This document shows, piece after piece, positions 37,820-47,077 of a DNA stretch of 64,000 nucleotides (the stretch's first letter is position 1; every line of letters begins with the position of its first letter). Source of the DNA: Burkholderiales bacterium 8X (GTDB taxonomy: Bacteria > Pseudomonadota > Gammaproteobacteria > Burkholderiales > Burkholderiaceae_C); NCBI GenBank assembly GCA_902506565.1, contig LR732703.1, positions 336,001 to 400,000 of the forward strand, given 5' to 3'. The position numbers and the translations under genes were made by a program. The notes under the pieces are model-generated. The model saw nothing but the letters and a program-made list of their open reading frames with translations. It had not been told where the DNA came from and did no database searches.

Positions 37820-39964
37820 ATGAACAAGTCTCCGCGACGCTACGCCCGCAAGGTCGCCAAGGGCATCTGGTGGCTTGCGACGCCCTGGCTCATCCGCCAG
37901 CGCATGCAGGCATTGCGCCATCGCTCGGTCAGCGAGGCACGACGGGTCGAGTTCGAGCAGATGCTGGCGCTCGAGGAAAAGCGGCTCTCCGAAGGTTGTG
38001 CCGCGACGCAGCCCTCGCAGCCGCAGGGCGTCGACCTGACGGACGATGCGGACGCCGCAGCCGCGGCCGGGCTCCCGTTTTCGGAGTTGTACTGGGATCC
38101 GGTCACGGCCGACCAAGTGGTCGATCGCGAGACGGCGGCGCGCTTCCTGATCGACCTGTGGCGGCGCCGCATCGACATCCGGCACCAATTTCCGCACGCC
38201 CTGTCCGGTGGCAGCAAGGGCGCTTTCGCCTTGTGGCTGCGGCAGGCCGGTGGCGCCGAACTCGGCCTGGTGCCTGCCGCGATCGAATCGCTGCACGCGG
38301 TGCTGGACGGCGGCTTCGCGGATCGCGCCCGCCAGGCCTTCCTTGCCAACGAAATGCCGCACGACGCGCTGCCTCACGGGTTGACGCCGGCCGGCATGCG
38401 CGAGCTGTTCCGCTGGGTCATGCGGCATTGGATCGAGGACGGGACGGTGTCGCGCGAGGAAGCCTGGTGGCTGTTCCTGGATGCAGCCGAGCATCCGTCG
38501 CGCGAACTGGTTGCCGCCTATGCATTTGCGCCGCGCTGGCAGGCCCTGCATCCCGACGGGCTCACGGTGTTCGGCCGGGCCGCGTTCGCCCGTTGGTTCG
38601 CCGATGCCTACGCTGCGACCGGCACTTGGCTCGATCCGTCGACCTGGCCAGACGTGCAGGAGCCGGCGACCCAGCTTCGCCTGGCCTGGCATGCGCGCCT
38701 CGATTGGCGCGGGCGGCATCCCGACGCATTGCAGGACGAGGTGGCCGCACGGGCATTGGTCGAATGGTTGAGCAGTGCCGAAAGCCCTTTGGACGACGCC
38801 CAGCGCGCGTGGTGCGCGCGGCTCGAACCGCGCTCGACGGCGGTCGAGCTGGCGAGGCCTGGCGCGAACGTCATCGGGCACTTCTGCTATCCCTCCGGCC
38901 TGCGCGTGTCGGTCGAGTCGATGGTGCAGGCGATGCGGGTCGCCGGCTTGTCGACCTCGCTGCGCGACGTGCTGACCGATGCCAAGGACGAGCCGCGCCA
39001 CGAGCAATTCCGGGGAATGGAATGTCATGACGTGACCATCATCCACACCCAGCCCGAACCGTTTTTCGACCGGGCCTATGCACGTGCGCATCTCTACGAG
39101 CGAAAGCCGCGCACCTACCGCATTGCCTACTGGTACTGGGAATTCGACACCATCCCCGATTCGTGGCTCGAGCACGTGAGCCAGGTCGACGAGGTGTGGA
39201 CCGCCACCGAGTTTGTCGCGCGCGGTCTGCGCGCCCGACTCGACATACCGGTGCGCACGCTCTTTCCGGGGGTGAAGCTCGCTCGGTACGAGCGGCGCGG
39301 CAAGGCGTTCTTCGGGCTCGACGAGAAGCACTTCACCTTCCTTTTCACCTTTCACATGGTGAGCGTGATGGAGCGGAAGAACCCGCTCGGGCTGGTGCGT
39401 GCCTTCAAGGAGGCCTTCAGCCGGAACGATGCGGCCACGCTGGTGCTCAAGACTTCTTTCGGCGACCGGCATCCGGCCCAGTTCGCCGAGTTGCTCGCGG
39501 CTGCCGAGGGCGCCAACATCGTGGTGATCGACGAGGTGTACAGCCCGGACAAGGTGCTGTCGCTGATGGACGCCTGCGATGCCTACGTGTCACTGCATCG
39601 AAGCGAAGGGCTGGGCCTCACCATGGCCGAATCGATGCTGATGGGCAAGCCGGTGATCGCCACCAACTTCTCGGGCAACGTCGATTTCATGGATGACTCG
39701 AACAGCCTGTTGGTGCCGTATCGACTGGTCAAGCTCGGCAAGCCGATACCGCCCTACGACGCCGATCTCGAATGGGCCGAGCCGTCGCAGGAACATGCGG
39801 TCGAACTGATGCGGCGCGCCTACAACGACCAGGATTGGGCGCGTGAGGTCGGAGCGCGTGGCAAGGCCTCGGCAGAAACTCACCTGTCGCTCGAGACGGC
39901 AGGCCGCCGCATCGCAGCGCGCCTGGCCGAGATCAGGGACATTCGAAAAAAGGCGTCTTCCTAG
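37820..39964 (+). CDS. Large GT4 glycosyltransferase with helical-repeat N-terminal domain
   Basis: 714 aa. Residues ~350-705 are a GT4 enzyme: KHFTFLFTFHMVSVMERKNPLG and YVSLHRSEGLGLTMAESMLMGKPVIATNFSGNVDFM. Residues ~90-345 are helical and contain three related units, FPHALSGG...FALWLRQAGG, HPDGLTVF...FARWFADAYAATG and HPDALQDE...LVEWLSSAES, a repeat pattern I do not recognise as a named domain. Mid-protein, GMECHDVTIIHTQPEPFF and YRIAYWYWEFDTIPDSWL are the acceptor half of the GT-B fold. No signal peptide. Last gene of the plus-strand trio. Confidence 0.82.
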   Translation: MNKSPRRYARKVAKGIWWLATPWLIRQRMQALRHRSVSEARRVEFEQMLALEEKRLSEGCAATQPSQPQGVDLTDDADAAAAAGLPFSELYWDPVTADQVVDRETAARFLIDLWRRRIDIRHQFPHALSGGSKGAFALWLRQAGGAELGLVPAAIESLHAVLDGGFADRARQAFLANEMPHDALPHGLTPAGMRELFRWVMRHWIEDGTVSREEAWWLFLDAAEHPSRELVAAYAFAPRWQALHPDGLTVFGRAAFARWFADAYAATGTWLDPSTWPDVQEPATQLRLAWHARLDWRGRHPDALQDEVAARALVEWLSSAESPLDDAQRAWCARLEPRSTAVELARPGANVIGHFCYPSGLRVSVESMVQAMRVAGLSTSLRDVLTDAKDEPRHEQFRGMECHDVTIIHTQPEPFFDRAYARAHLYERKPRTYRIAYWYWEFDTIPDSWLEHVSQVDEVWTATEFVARGLRARLDIPVRTLFPGVKLARYERRGKAFFGLDEKHFTFLFTFHMVSVMERKNPLGLVRAFKEAFSRNDAATLVLKTSFGDRHPAQFAELLAAAEGANIVVIDEVYSPDKVLSLMDACDAYVSLHRSEGLGLTMAESMLMGKPVIATNFSGNVDFMDDSNSLLVPYRLVKLGKPIPPYDADLEWAEPSQEHAVELMRRAYNDQDWAREVGARGKASAETHLSLETAGRRIAARLAEIRDIRKKASS

Positions 39965-39983
39965 ACGCGCAAGCGCGGAAAAG

Positions 39984-40011
39984 AGGAGGGCCAGGGCGCG
40001 AGCCTCCTGGC
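39984..40011. terminator. Overlapping hairpins between convergent operons
   Basis: Two mutually exclusive stems lie in the 49-bp gap between convergent genes: AGGAGG (39984-39989) with CCTCCT (40003-40008), and GCCAGG (39990-39995) with CCTGGC (40006-40011). Neither has a T-run. Possibly a bidirectional terminator. Confidence 0.3.
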
Positions 40012-40013
40012 GC

Positions 40014-40715
40014 TCAGCCCTCGATGATCCGCCCGTGCTCCAGCCGGATCACCCGGTTGCATTCCTTCTCGATCAGGTCAGTCTGGTGCGAAGCCAGCAC
40101 CAGGATGCCCGACTTGGCGACCACGTCCTTCATGCGCTGCTCGGCCTTCTCGGTGAAGTCGGCATCGCCGACCGAAAGCCACTCGTCCATCAGCAGGATG
40201 TCGGCTTGCACGCTGGTCGAGATCGAGAAGGCCAGCCGCATCAGCATGCCGGTGGAATAGGTGCGAACCGGCATGTTGACGTATTCGCCGAGGCCGCTGA
40301 ACTCGCAGATCTCGGGGGTGAGCTCGTCGATCTGCTTCTTGCTCATGCCCATGACCAGGCCGCGCAGCATGATGTTCTCGATGCCGGTGGCGTCGACCTC
40401 GATGCCGAGGGCCGGGTCGATCAAGCTGGCCACCGAGCCCTGGCGGGTGAATTCGCCCGACGAGGGCTCGTACACACCCGCGAGCGTGCGCAGCAGCGTG
40501 GACTTGCCGGCGCCGTTATGCCCGAGCAGCCCCAGCCGGTCGCCGGCCTTCAGCTCGAGGTTGATGTCGCTGAGCGCCTGGACGACGTTGACGCCGGTCT
40601 CCTTGCCGAAACGGCCGCCGGTCACGGACGCAGCCAGGGTTTTCTTCAGGGATGCGGCGCCGGCGCCGTAGATCGGGAAGTTGACCGAGACGTTCTTGAG
40701 GGTGATGAAGGACAT
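40014..40715 (-). CDS. wzt: ABC transporter ATP-binding protein, O-antigen export
   Basis: 233 aa. Walker [10 protein letters not shown] at residues 65-73, signature TYSTGM at 152-157, Walker B ILLMDE at 173-178, and an ASHQTD H-loop. Family resemblance is to Wzt/KpsT polysaccharide exporters ([19 protein letters not shown] is characteristic). The protein stops soon after the nucleotide-binding domain and lacks the ~150-residue C-terminal carbohydrate-binding domain found in Wzt proteins that recognise a capped chain end. It pairs with the permease 3 bp upstream to move the finished undecaprenyl-linked glycan across the inner membrane. Confidence 0.93.
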   Translation of the reverse strand: MSFITLKNVSVNFPIYGAGAASLKKTLAASVTGGRFGKETGVNVVQALSDINLELKAGDRLGLLGHNGAGKSTLLRTLAGVYEPSSGEFTRQGSVASLIDPALGIEVDATGIENIMLRGLVMGMSKKQIDELTPEICEFSGLGEYVNMPVRTYSTGMLMRLAFSISTSVQADILLMDEWLSVGDADFTEKAEQRMKDVVAKSGILVLASHQTDLIEKECNRVIRLEHGRIIEG

Positions 40716-40718
40716 GCG

Positions 40719-41522
40719 TCAGAGCCAATAGACCACGCGGCGGCGATAGCGTGCGAAGAGCAGGCACGAGACCACCAGGCTGACCGCCGTCCAGCCGGCC
40801 AGGCCCCACCAGTTGTGTGCGTCGGGTACGCCGCCCATGAGCGGCGCGCGCAGCACTTCGAGCATCTGGGCGAGCGGGTTGTAGAGAAGGTACTTGGCAC
40901 GGCCGGGCAAGGTCTCGGGCAACCAGAACACCGGCGTCAGGAACATGAGCATCTGCATCACGCTGGTGACGATCTGCGTCACGTCGCGGAAGCGCGTGCA
41001 GACCAGGCCGAGCGCGAGGCCGAGCGCGTGCGCGTTGATCATCAGCAGCAGGAAGCCGGGAATCACCAGGAACGCCGAGGCATTCAACGAGATGCCGACC
41101 CAGAGCGCCACCGGCACGTACAGCACGATGTGATGCAGGAACTGGATCACGTTGCGCCCCATGGCGCGCCAGACGAAGAGGCTGATCGGGAAGTAGCCCT
41201 GCTTGAGGTAGTTGCCCGAGGCGATGAAGGCGTTGCAGGAGTCGGTGACCATGCTGGAGAAGAAGCTCCAGAAGATCAGGCCGAGCGCCAGGTGCGGAAA
41301 GAACTTGGTGATGTCGGCGCCGAAGAGCGAGCTGTAGAGCGGCCCCATGCCGGCGATCATGGCGCCCATGCTCAGGGTGAGCCAGATCGGGCCGAGCATC
41401 GAGCGGCGGTAGCGCAGCACGATGTCGAACCAGGCGAGGGTCCACCAGATGTCGGTGCGGCGGGTGCCTTCCCACCAGTCCGACCATGCGCTGCGATGCA
41501 GATTCGAATGCGACTGGCTCAT
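40719..41522 (-). CDS. wzm: ABC transporter permease, O-antigen export
   Basis: 267 aa from the ATG at 41522, which overlaps the manC stop (ATGA). ABC-2 type topology with six spans; conserved LAWFDIVLRYRRSMLGPIWLTLSMG at the N-terminus and TPVFWLPETLPGRAKYLLYNPLAQMLEVLRAPL near the end are typical of Wzm/KpsM/TagG. Forms the membrane channel with the downstream ATPase. Its presence, together with the absence of a Wzy polymerase and Wzx in the window, marks the pathway as ABC-transporter-dependent. Confidence 0.94.
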   Translation of the reverse strand: MSQSHSNLHRSAWSDWWEGTRRTDIWWTLAWFDIVLRYRRSMLGPIWLTLSMGAMIAGMGPLYSSLFGADITKFFPHLALGLIFWSFFSSMVTDSCNAFIASGNYLKQGYFPISLFVWRAMGRNVIQFLHHIVLYVPVALWVGISLNASAFLVIPGFLLLMINAHALGLALGLVCTRFRDVTQIVTSVMQMLMFLTPVFWLPETLPGRAKYLLYNPLAQMLEVLRAPLMGGVPDAHNWWGLAGWTAVSLVVSCLLFARYRRRVVYWL

Positions 41523-42937
41523 GCGCGACCGTAGGTGTCGGCCAGGCGGACGATGTCGTCTTCGCCGAGGTAGGTGCCGCATTGCACTTCGACGAGCACC
41601 AGCTCGTCCGTACCGATGTTCGTCAAACGATGTTGTTCCTTGAGCGGGATGTAGCGATATTCGCCGGGCAGGGTCTTGTACTGGACCTCGCCGACCTGCA
41701 CGATGGCGGTCCCCTTGACCACCACCCAGTGTTCGGCGCGCTGGTGATGATATTGCAGCGACAAGGACGAGCCCGGCTTCACGGTGATGCGCTTGACCTT
41801 GTAGCCGTCTTCTTCCTTGAGCGAGGCATAGGTGCCCCAGGGGCGATGCACCACCGGCGGCAGGTTCACGGTCTCGTGCTTGCGTGCCTTGAGCACGTCG
41901 ACCACCTTCTTCACGTCCTGCGCGTTGTCCTTGTGTGCGACCAACAGCGCATCCGGCGTGTCGACGATCACCAGGTCGTGCACGCCGAGCGTTGCGACCA
42001 CCTTCGGCCCGTAGCTGTCGACATGGATGTGGGTGTTGGTGGTGTCGATGGCGACCACGTCCGCCGGCATGGTGTTGCCGCTCGCGTCCGGGGTGTGCGC
42101 GTTGGCGACCGACGGCCACAGCCCCACGTCGCTCCAGTTGAACTTGGCCGGCACCACGTGCACGTTGCCGGCCCGCTCCATGATCGCGTAGTCGATGCTG
42201 ATGTCCGGTTGCAGGCCGAAATCATGCAGGTCGAAGTTGATCGCGCCGTTGGCCAGCTGGCTCGATTCGAACGCGCGCCGGGCGCCCGCCAAGAGCTCGG
42301 GCGCATGCTGCTCGAAGGCGGCGACGATCGCGTCTGCGGTAAAGCAGAACATGCCGCTGTTCCAGTAGTAGCGGCCGGTGGCGAGGTATTCCTGCGCGGT
42401 CTGCAGGTCGGGCTTTTCGACGAAACGCTTGGCCGGCTGGCTTTCGCGCGACACATGCTCGACCTCGATGTACCCGAAGCCGGTGTCGGGCTGGGTCGGG
42501 CCGATGCCGAAGACCACCAGCTTGCCCTGGCTCGCGAGCCGGAAGGCCTGGCTGGCGCTGGCCACGAAGGCCTCGACGTCCGGCACCAGGTGGTCGGCCG
42601 AAAGCACCAGCATCACGGTGTCGCCGCTGAATTGGCGGATGCACTGCAGCGCGGCCAGCGCGATGGCGGGGCCGGTATTGCGGCCGCGGGGCTCCAGCAG
42701 GAGCGTGGCGGTCGGCGGATCGGCCATCTGGTTCAGCACGTCGAGGGTCAGGAACTGGTGCTCCTTGTTGGTGACCACCATCAGGTCGCCGGTGCCGCAA
42801 GCCTGCCCCCGCTCGATCGCCTGCTGCAGCAGCGTCGTGCCGCCGAGCTTCATGAACGGCTTCGGAAAGGCCTGCCGGGACAACGGCCAAAGCCGGGAGC
42901 CGGCGCCGCCCGAGAGCACCACGGAAAGCAAACGCAT
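41519..42937 (-). CDS. manC: Mannose-1-phosphate guanylyltransferase / mannose-6-phosphate isomerase
   Basis: 472 aa, the full length of type II ManC/AlgA enzymes. N-terminal VVLSGGAGSRLWPLSRQAFPKPF, the GDP-mannose pyrophosphorylase signature, and MFCFTADAIVAAFEQHAPE; C-terminal cupin isomerase domain with RPWGTYASLKEEDGYKVKRI and YHHQRAEHWVVVKG. It makes GDP-mannose, feeding Gmd at 32.9 kb. No manB phosphomannomutase lies in the window, so mannose-1-phosphate must come from elsewhere. First gene of the manC-wzm-wzt operon. Confidence 0.96.
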   Translation of the reverse strand: MRLLSVVLSGGAGSRLWPLSRQAFPKPFMKLGGTTLLQQAIERGQACGTGDLMVVTNKEHQFLTLDVLNQMADPPTATLLLEPRGRNTGPAIALAALQCIRQFSGDTVMLVLSADHLVPDVEAFVASASQAFRLASQGKLVVFGIGPTQPDTGFGYIEVEHVSRESQPAKRFVEKPDLQTAQEYLATGRYYWNSGMFCFTADAIVAAFEQHAPELLAGARRAFESSQLANGAINFDLHDFGLQPDISIDYAIMERAGNVHVVPAKFNWSDVGLWPSVANAHTPDASGNTMPADVVAIDTTNTHIHVDSYGPKVVATLGVHDLVIVDTPDALLVAHKDNAQDVKKVVDVLKARKHETVNLPPVVHRPWGTYASLKEEDGYKVKRITVKPGSSLSLQYHHQRAEHWVVVKGTAIVQVGEVQYKTLPGEYRYIPLKEQHRLTNIGTDELVLVEVQCGTYLGEDDIVRLADTYGRA

Positions 42938-43103
42938 GTTGTTCCTTCGCTTGGAGAGGGGGCGATTTTACGGGCGGGGTCGGGGCCCGCCGTGCCGCCC
43001 GGCCAATCCACGTCAAATGGCTTGCCATGATGCGAAGATAATCACGGGCTGCACCGCGACGCCTGTCGCGCAACCGAAACGCCCGCCTCCGACCGCGCTC
43101 CCG

Positions 43104-45125
43104 ATGCAGCCACAAGAAGAAGCCAGTCCCCTCGCACACCCCAAGTACCGACCGGACATCGACGGGCTCCGGGCGATCGCGGTGCTGTCGGTGGTCGGCT
43201 TCCACGCTTTCCCGCAGTGGGTGCGCGGCGGCTTTATCGGGGTCGACATCTTCTTCGTCATCTCCGGCTACCTGATCTCGACCATCATCTTCGGCAGCCT
43301 CGCCGGCGCGGGCTTCAGCTATCGCGAGTTCTACGCCCGGCGGGTGCGCCGCATCTTCCCGGCCTTGCTGGTGGTGCTGGCGACGGTGATCGCCTTCGGC
43401 TGGTACGTGCTGCTGGCCGACGAATTCCGGCAGCTCGGCAAGCACGTGGTGTCGAGCGCGGCCTTCGTGGTCAACCTGGTGCTCTGGGGCGAGGCCGGCT
43501 ACTTCGACACGGTGGCCGAGACCAAGCCGCTCCTGCACATGTGGTCGCTCGCCGTCGAGGAGCAGTTCTACATCTTCTGGCCGCTGATCCTCGGGCTGGC
43601 GTTTCGCACACGGGGGCGCAAGCTGTGGCTCTGGATCGTCGGCGCGACCGTGGTGTCGTTCCTGATCAACGTGATCTTCCTGCACCGCTACCCGACCGCC
43701 ACCTTCTATTCGCCGATCTCGCGGGTCTGGGAGCTGGCGGCCGGCGCCTTGCTCGCGCACCGGTCGATGACGCGGGCACCGCACCGCACGGCGCTCCGGC
43801 GCGAGCTGCGCAGCATCGGCGGCCTGGCGCTGCTGGTGCTGGGGCTGTCGCTCATCACGCGCAACAAGGCCTTTCCGGGCTTCTGGGCGATTCTTCCGGT
43901 GCTGGGAACCTACCTGTGCATCTCGGCCGGGCCGGGCGCCTGGCTCAATCGGCATCTGCTCGGTGCCAAGCCGATGGTGTGGGTCGGGCTCATCAGCTAT
44001 CCGCTCTACCTGTGGCACTGGCCTCTCTTGGCCTATCTGCGCATCGTCGAAGGCGCCGAGCCCGAGCGCAATCACCGCATCGCCGCCGTGGTCGCAGCCT
44101 TCGTGCTGGCCTGGCTCACCTACTGGTTCGTCGAGCGGCGCCTCCGCCAGCGACAGGGGCCGCGGGTGGTCTGGGGGCTGTCGATGGCGATGGTGCTGCT
44201 GGCCGCGATCGGCGCGCTGGCCTATTCGCGCTGGCTGCCGCCGCGCAACAACGATCCGACGCTGCAGGCGATCATGTCCGCGAGCTCCGACTGGGCGTTT
44301 CCGGACAACCTGCGCGAAGTCACCATCAAGGGCGAGAACATCTACCGCATCGGCGACGGCAAGGAACGCGTGCTGCTGATCGGCGACAGCCATGTCGAGC
44401 AATACGGCCCGCGCGCGGTCGAGATCGAGCAGACCGCGCCCGGAACCTTGAAGACGCTGTATTTCGCGACCCGCGGCGCCTGCCCGCCGATTCCGCAGCT
44501 CTTCGAGGATCGCGACGTGCAATGCGGCGAGCGGCGCGAGCAGATGATGCGTTTCGCGCTCAGCCCGGACATCGACACGGTCGTCATCGGCGGCTGCTGG
44601 ACCTGCTACCTCGACGTCGGCCAGCCCAGCCAGGCTGCCAGCGCGCCGCCGCCGCCCGACAACTACTACTACCTCGACCTCGAGGGCCGCCATCCGCTTC
44701 GAGGCGGCGACGGCGTGCCGCGCGCGATGGCTTCGCTCGAATCGTTGATCAAGCTGCTGCGGGCGTCGAACAAGAAGGTCTTCCTGATCCTCAACCTGCC
44801 GGTGGGCAACGACTTCGAGCCGCGGCTTCTGATCAGCGGCAACCGGCTCGGGCAGATGAGCGCCGCGCGCTCGACCGCCACCGGCCAGTTCCCGCCGACC
44901 CAGCGTGCGCTGCACGACCGGCTGAAGGCAATGGCCGAGAGCAACGGCGCCACGGTCATCGACCCGGTGCCGACGTTGTGCAACGCTGTCGACCAGTGCC
45001 TCCGCAGCGATGCCGAGGGCGTGCCGATCTACAAGGACGGCGTACACCTGCGCGCGCGCTTCGTGCGAAGCGCCGCAACCTTCCTCGATGCGGCGATCAC
45101 GACGAGCAGCGCCGCGCCGCGCTGA
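43104..45125 (+). CDS. Acyltransferase-3 / SGNH fusion (OafB-like O-acetyltransferase)
   Basis: 673 aa from the ATG at 43104 (MQPQEEASPLAHPKYRPDIDG); an in-frame ATG at 43017 is possible. Residues ~15-370 are the acyltransferase-3 membrane domain (DIDGLRAIAVLSVVGFHAF, GGFIGVDIFFVISGYLIS, LLHMWSLAVEEQFYIFWPL, LYLWHWPLL). A periplasmic SGNH hydrolase-like domain follows, with VLLIGDSHVEQYGP (block I serine) and YKDGVHLRARF (catalytic Asp-x-x-His). This architecture O-acetylates O-antigen sugars: acetyl groups enter by the membrane domain and the SGNH domain transfers them. Divergent from manC across 166 bp. Confidence 0.93.
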   Translation: MQPQEEASPLAHPKYRPDIDGLRAIAVLSVVGFHAFPQWVRGGFIGVDIFFVISGYLISTIIFGSLAGAGFSYREFYARRVRRIFPALLVVLATVIAFGWYVLLADEFRQLGKHVVSSAAFVVNLVLWGEAGYFDTVAETKPLLHMWSLAVEEQFYIFWPLILGLAFRTRGRKLWLWIVGATVVSFLINVIFLHRYPTATFYSPISRVWELAAGALLAHRSMTRAPHRTALRRELRSIGGLALLVLGLSLITRNKAFPGFWAILPVLGTYLCISAGPGAWLNRHLLGAKPMVWVGLISYPLYLWHWPLLAYLRIVEGAEPERNHRIAAVVAAFVLAWLTYWFVERRLRQRQGPRVVWGLSMAMVLLAAIGALAYSRWLPPRNNDPTLQAIMSASSDWAFPDNLREVTIKGENIYRIGDGKERVLLIGDSHVEQYGPRAVEIEQTAPGTLKTLYFATRGACPPIPQLFEDRDVQCGERREQMMRFALSPDIDTVVIGGCWTCYLDVGQPSQAASAPPPPDNYYYLDLEGRHPLRGGDGVPRAMASLESLIKLLRASNKKVFLILNLPVGNDFEPRLLISGNRLGQMSAARSTATGQFPPTQRALHDRLKAMAESNGATVIDPVPTLCNAVDQCLRSDAEGVPIYKDGVHLRARFVRSAATFLDAAITTSSAAPR

Positions 45126-45173
45126 GAACGCGATCCTTCTCTTCTTCGATCAAAACCACCAAGCCACGCCCGC

Positions 45174-47072
45174 ATGAAAGCCTTGATCTACCGGTTGTTC
45201 GTGAGCCCGATCGGGCTGCTGCGCGGGCCGGGCCTCGTCGGCCGCTTCCAGCGCGCCTGGCGGATCTTCGGCAAGTCGGGCTGGGCAGGCGTGCAGTGGG
45301 AACTGGGGCGGCGCCTGGGTGGCTACAACGACTACGACAAGTGGGTCCGCAAGTACGACACGCTCACGCCCGAGCTTCGCAAGACCTTGGCCGATCGCGT
45401 GGCCGCGCTGCCGTCGAAGCCGCTGATCTCGGTGGTGATGCCGACCTACAACCCGAATCCCGCGTGGCTCAAGGAGGCGATCGAGTCGGTGCGCGCGCAG
45501 ATCTATCCGAACTGGGAACTGTGCATCGCAGACGACGCGTCGCCTTCGCAGGAGGTCCGCGACATCCTGCGTGACTACGCCGCGAGCGACGAGCGCATCA
45601 AGGTGGTGTTCCGGCCGAAGAACGGGCACATCTCGGCGTCTTCGAACAGCGCGATCGAACAGGTCTCGGGCGACTGGATCGCGCTGATGGACCATGACGA
45701 CCTGCTGCCGGCCCATGCGCTCTACTGGGCCGCGCAATGCATCGCCGACCATCCGGACGTGCGCCTCATCTACTCGGACGAGGACAAGATCGACGAGAAC
45801 GGACATCGCTTCGGGCCGTACTTCAAGTGCGACTGGAACATCGACCTCTTCCGCTCGCAGAACATGTTCAGCCACCTGGGCGTGCTTTCCACGAGCCTGG
45901 TGCGCGAAGTCGGCGGATTCCGCGTCGGGCTCGAAGGCTCGCAGGACTGGGACCTGGTGCTTCGATGCGTCGAGCGGATCGAGCCGAGCCAGGTGCGCCA
46001 TCTGCCGCGCGTGCTGTACCACTGGCGGGTGCACGGCGAGAGCACGGCCAAGTCGATGGATGCCAAGCCCTATGCGGCGATCGCCGGCGAGCGCGCGCTC
46101 AACGAGCACCTCGCCCGCACGGGCGTCGAGGGCAGCGCCGAGCACCTCGCCTTCGGCTACCGGGTTCGCTATGCCTTGCCGGCCGCGGCGCCACTGGTGA
46201 CGATCGTGATCCCGACGCGCAACGCGGTCGAGCTGATGCGTCAATGCGTCGGCTCGATCCTCGAGAAGACCAGCTATCCGAACTACGAGATCCTGATCGT
46301 CGACAACGGCTCGGACGACCCCGAGGCGCTTGCCTACTTCAAGGAGCTGGCGGCGGGGTCTCGGGCGAGTTCGGCTTCGCCAGCCGCTTCGAAGGCCCGG
46401 GTGCGCGTACTGCGCGATGCGCGGCCCTTCAACTACGCGGCGCTCAACAACGCGGCGGTCGAGCAGGCCGAAGGCGAACTGGTCGCCCTGGTCAACAACG
46501 ACATCGAGGTGTTGTCGCCCGACTGGTTGTCCGAGATGGTCTCGATCGCGCTCCAGCCCGGCGTCGGTGCGGTCGGCGCCAGGTTGTGGTTCCCCAAGAT
46601 GACGCTGCAGCATGCCGGGGTGATCCTCGGTGTCGGCGGCATCGCCGGCCACTCGCACCGCGGCATGCCGGCGGGGCGCGAAGGCTATGGCGGGCGGGCG
46701 GCGCTGATCCAGTCCTTCTCGGCGGTGACGGCGGCCTGCCTGGTGGTGCGCAGATCCATCTACCGACAGGTCGGAGGCCTCGACGAAGTCACCTTCGTCG
46801 AATCCTTCAACGACATCGACTTCTGCCTTCGGCTGCGCGAAGCGGGCCTTCGCAACGTCTGGACGCCGTATGCCGAGCTCGTTCATCACGAGTCGGCAAC
46901 CCGCGGCAAGGATGTCTCACCGGAGCGCGCCGAGCGCTTTCAACGCGAGGTCGCCGCGATGCAGGCCCGCTGGGGCGACCTGCTGCGCCACGACCCGGCC
47001 TACAGCCCGAACCTGATGCTCGAGCGGGAGGACTTCAGCTACGCCTGGCCGCCGCGTCTGGCGCCGGTCTGA
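45174..47072 (+). CDS. Tandem-domain family 2 glycosyltransferase
   Basis: 632 aa. An N-terminal amphipathic helix (residues 1-50) is followed by two GT2 domains: ~84-290 (ISVVMPTYNPNPAWLKEAIES, CIADDASPS, ALMDHDDLLPAHAL) and ~335-590 (VTIVIPTRNAVELMRQCV, LIVDNGSDD, ALVNNDIEVLSPDWL). Such two-domain enzymes, often with WbbL-like rhamnosyltransferase activity, polymerise or add two sugars. Between the domains of the second unit a low-complexity Ala/Ser insertion (GSRASSASPAASKAR) occurs. Good candidate for transferring rhamnose made by the rfb genes. Confidence 0.9.
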   Translation: MKALIYRLFVSPIGLLRGPGLVGRFQRAWRIFGKSGWAGVQWELGRRLGGYNDYDKWVRKYDTLTPELRKTLADRVAALPSKPLISVVMPTYNPNPAWLKEAIESVRAQIYPNWELCIADDASPSQEVRDILRDYAASDERIKVVFRPKNGHISASSNSAIEQVSGDWIALMDHDDLLPAHALYWAAQCIADHPDVRLIYSDEDKIDENGHRFGPYFKCDWNIDLFRSQNMFSHLGVLSTSLVREVGGFRVGLEGSQDWDLVLRCVERIEPSQVRHLPRVLYHWRVHGESTAKSMDAKPYAAIAGERALNEHLARTGVEGSAEHLAFGYRVRYALPAAAPLVTIVIPTRNAVELMRQCVGSILEKTSYPNYEILIVDNGSDDPEALAYFKELAAGSRASSASPAASKARVRVLRDARPFNYAALNNAAVEQAEGELVALVNNDIEVLSPDWLSEMVSIALQPGVGAVGARLWFPKMTLQHAGVILGVGGIAGHSHRGMPAGREGYGGRAALIQSFSAVTAACLVVRRSIYRQVGGLDEVTFVESFNDIDFCLRLREAGLRNVWTPYAELVHHESATRGKDVSPERAERFQREVAAMQARWGDLLRHDPAYSPNLMLEREDFSYAWPPRLAPV

Positions 47073-47077
47073 GCGGC

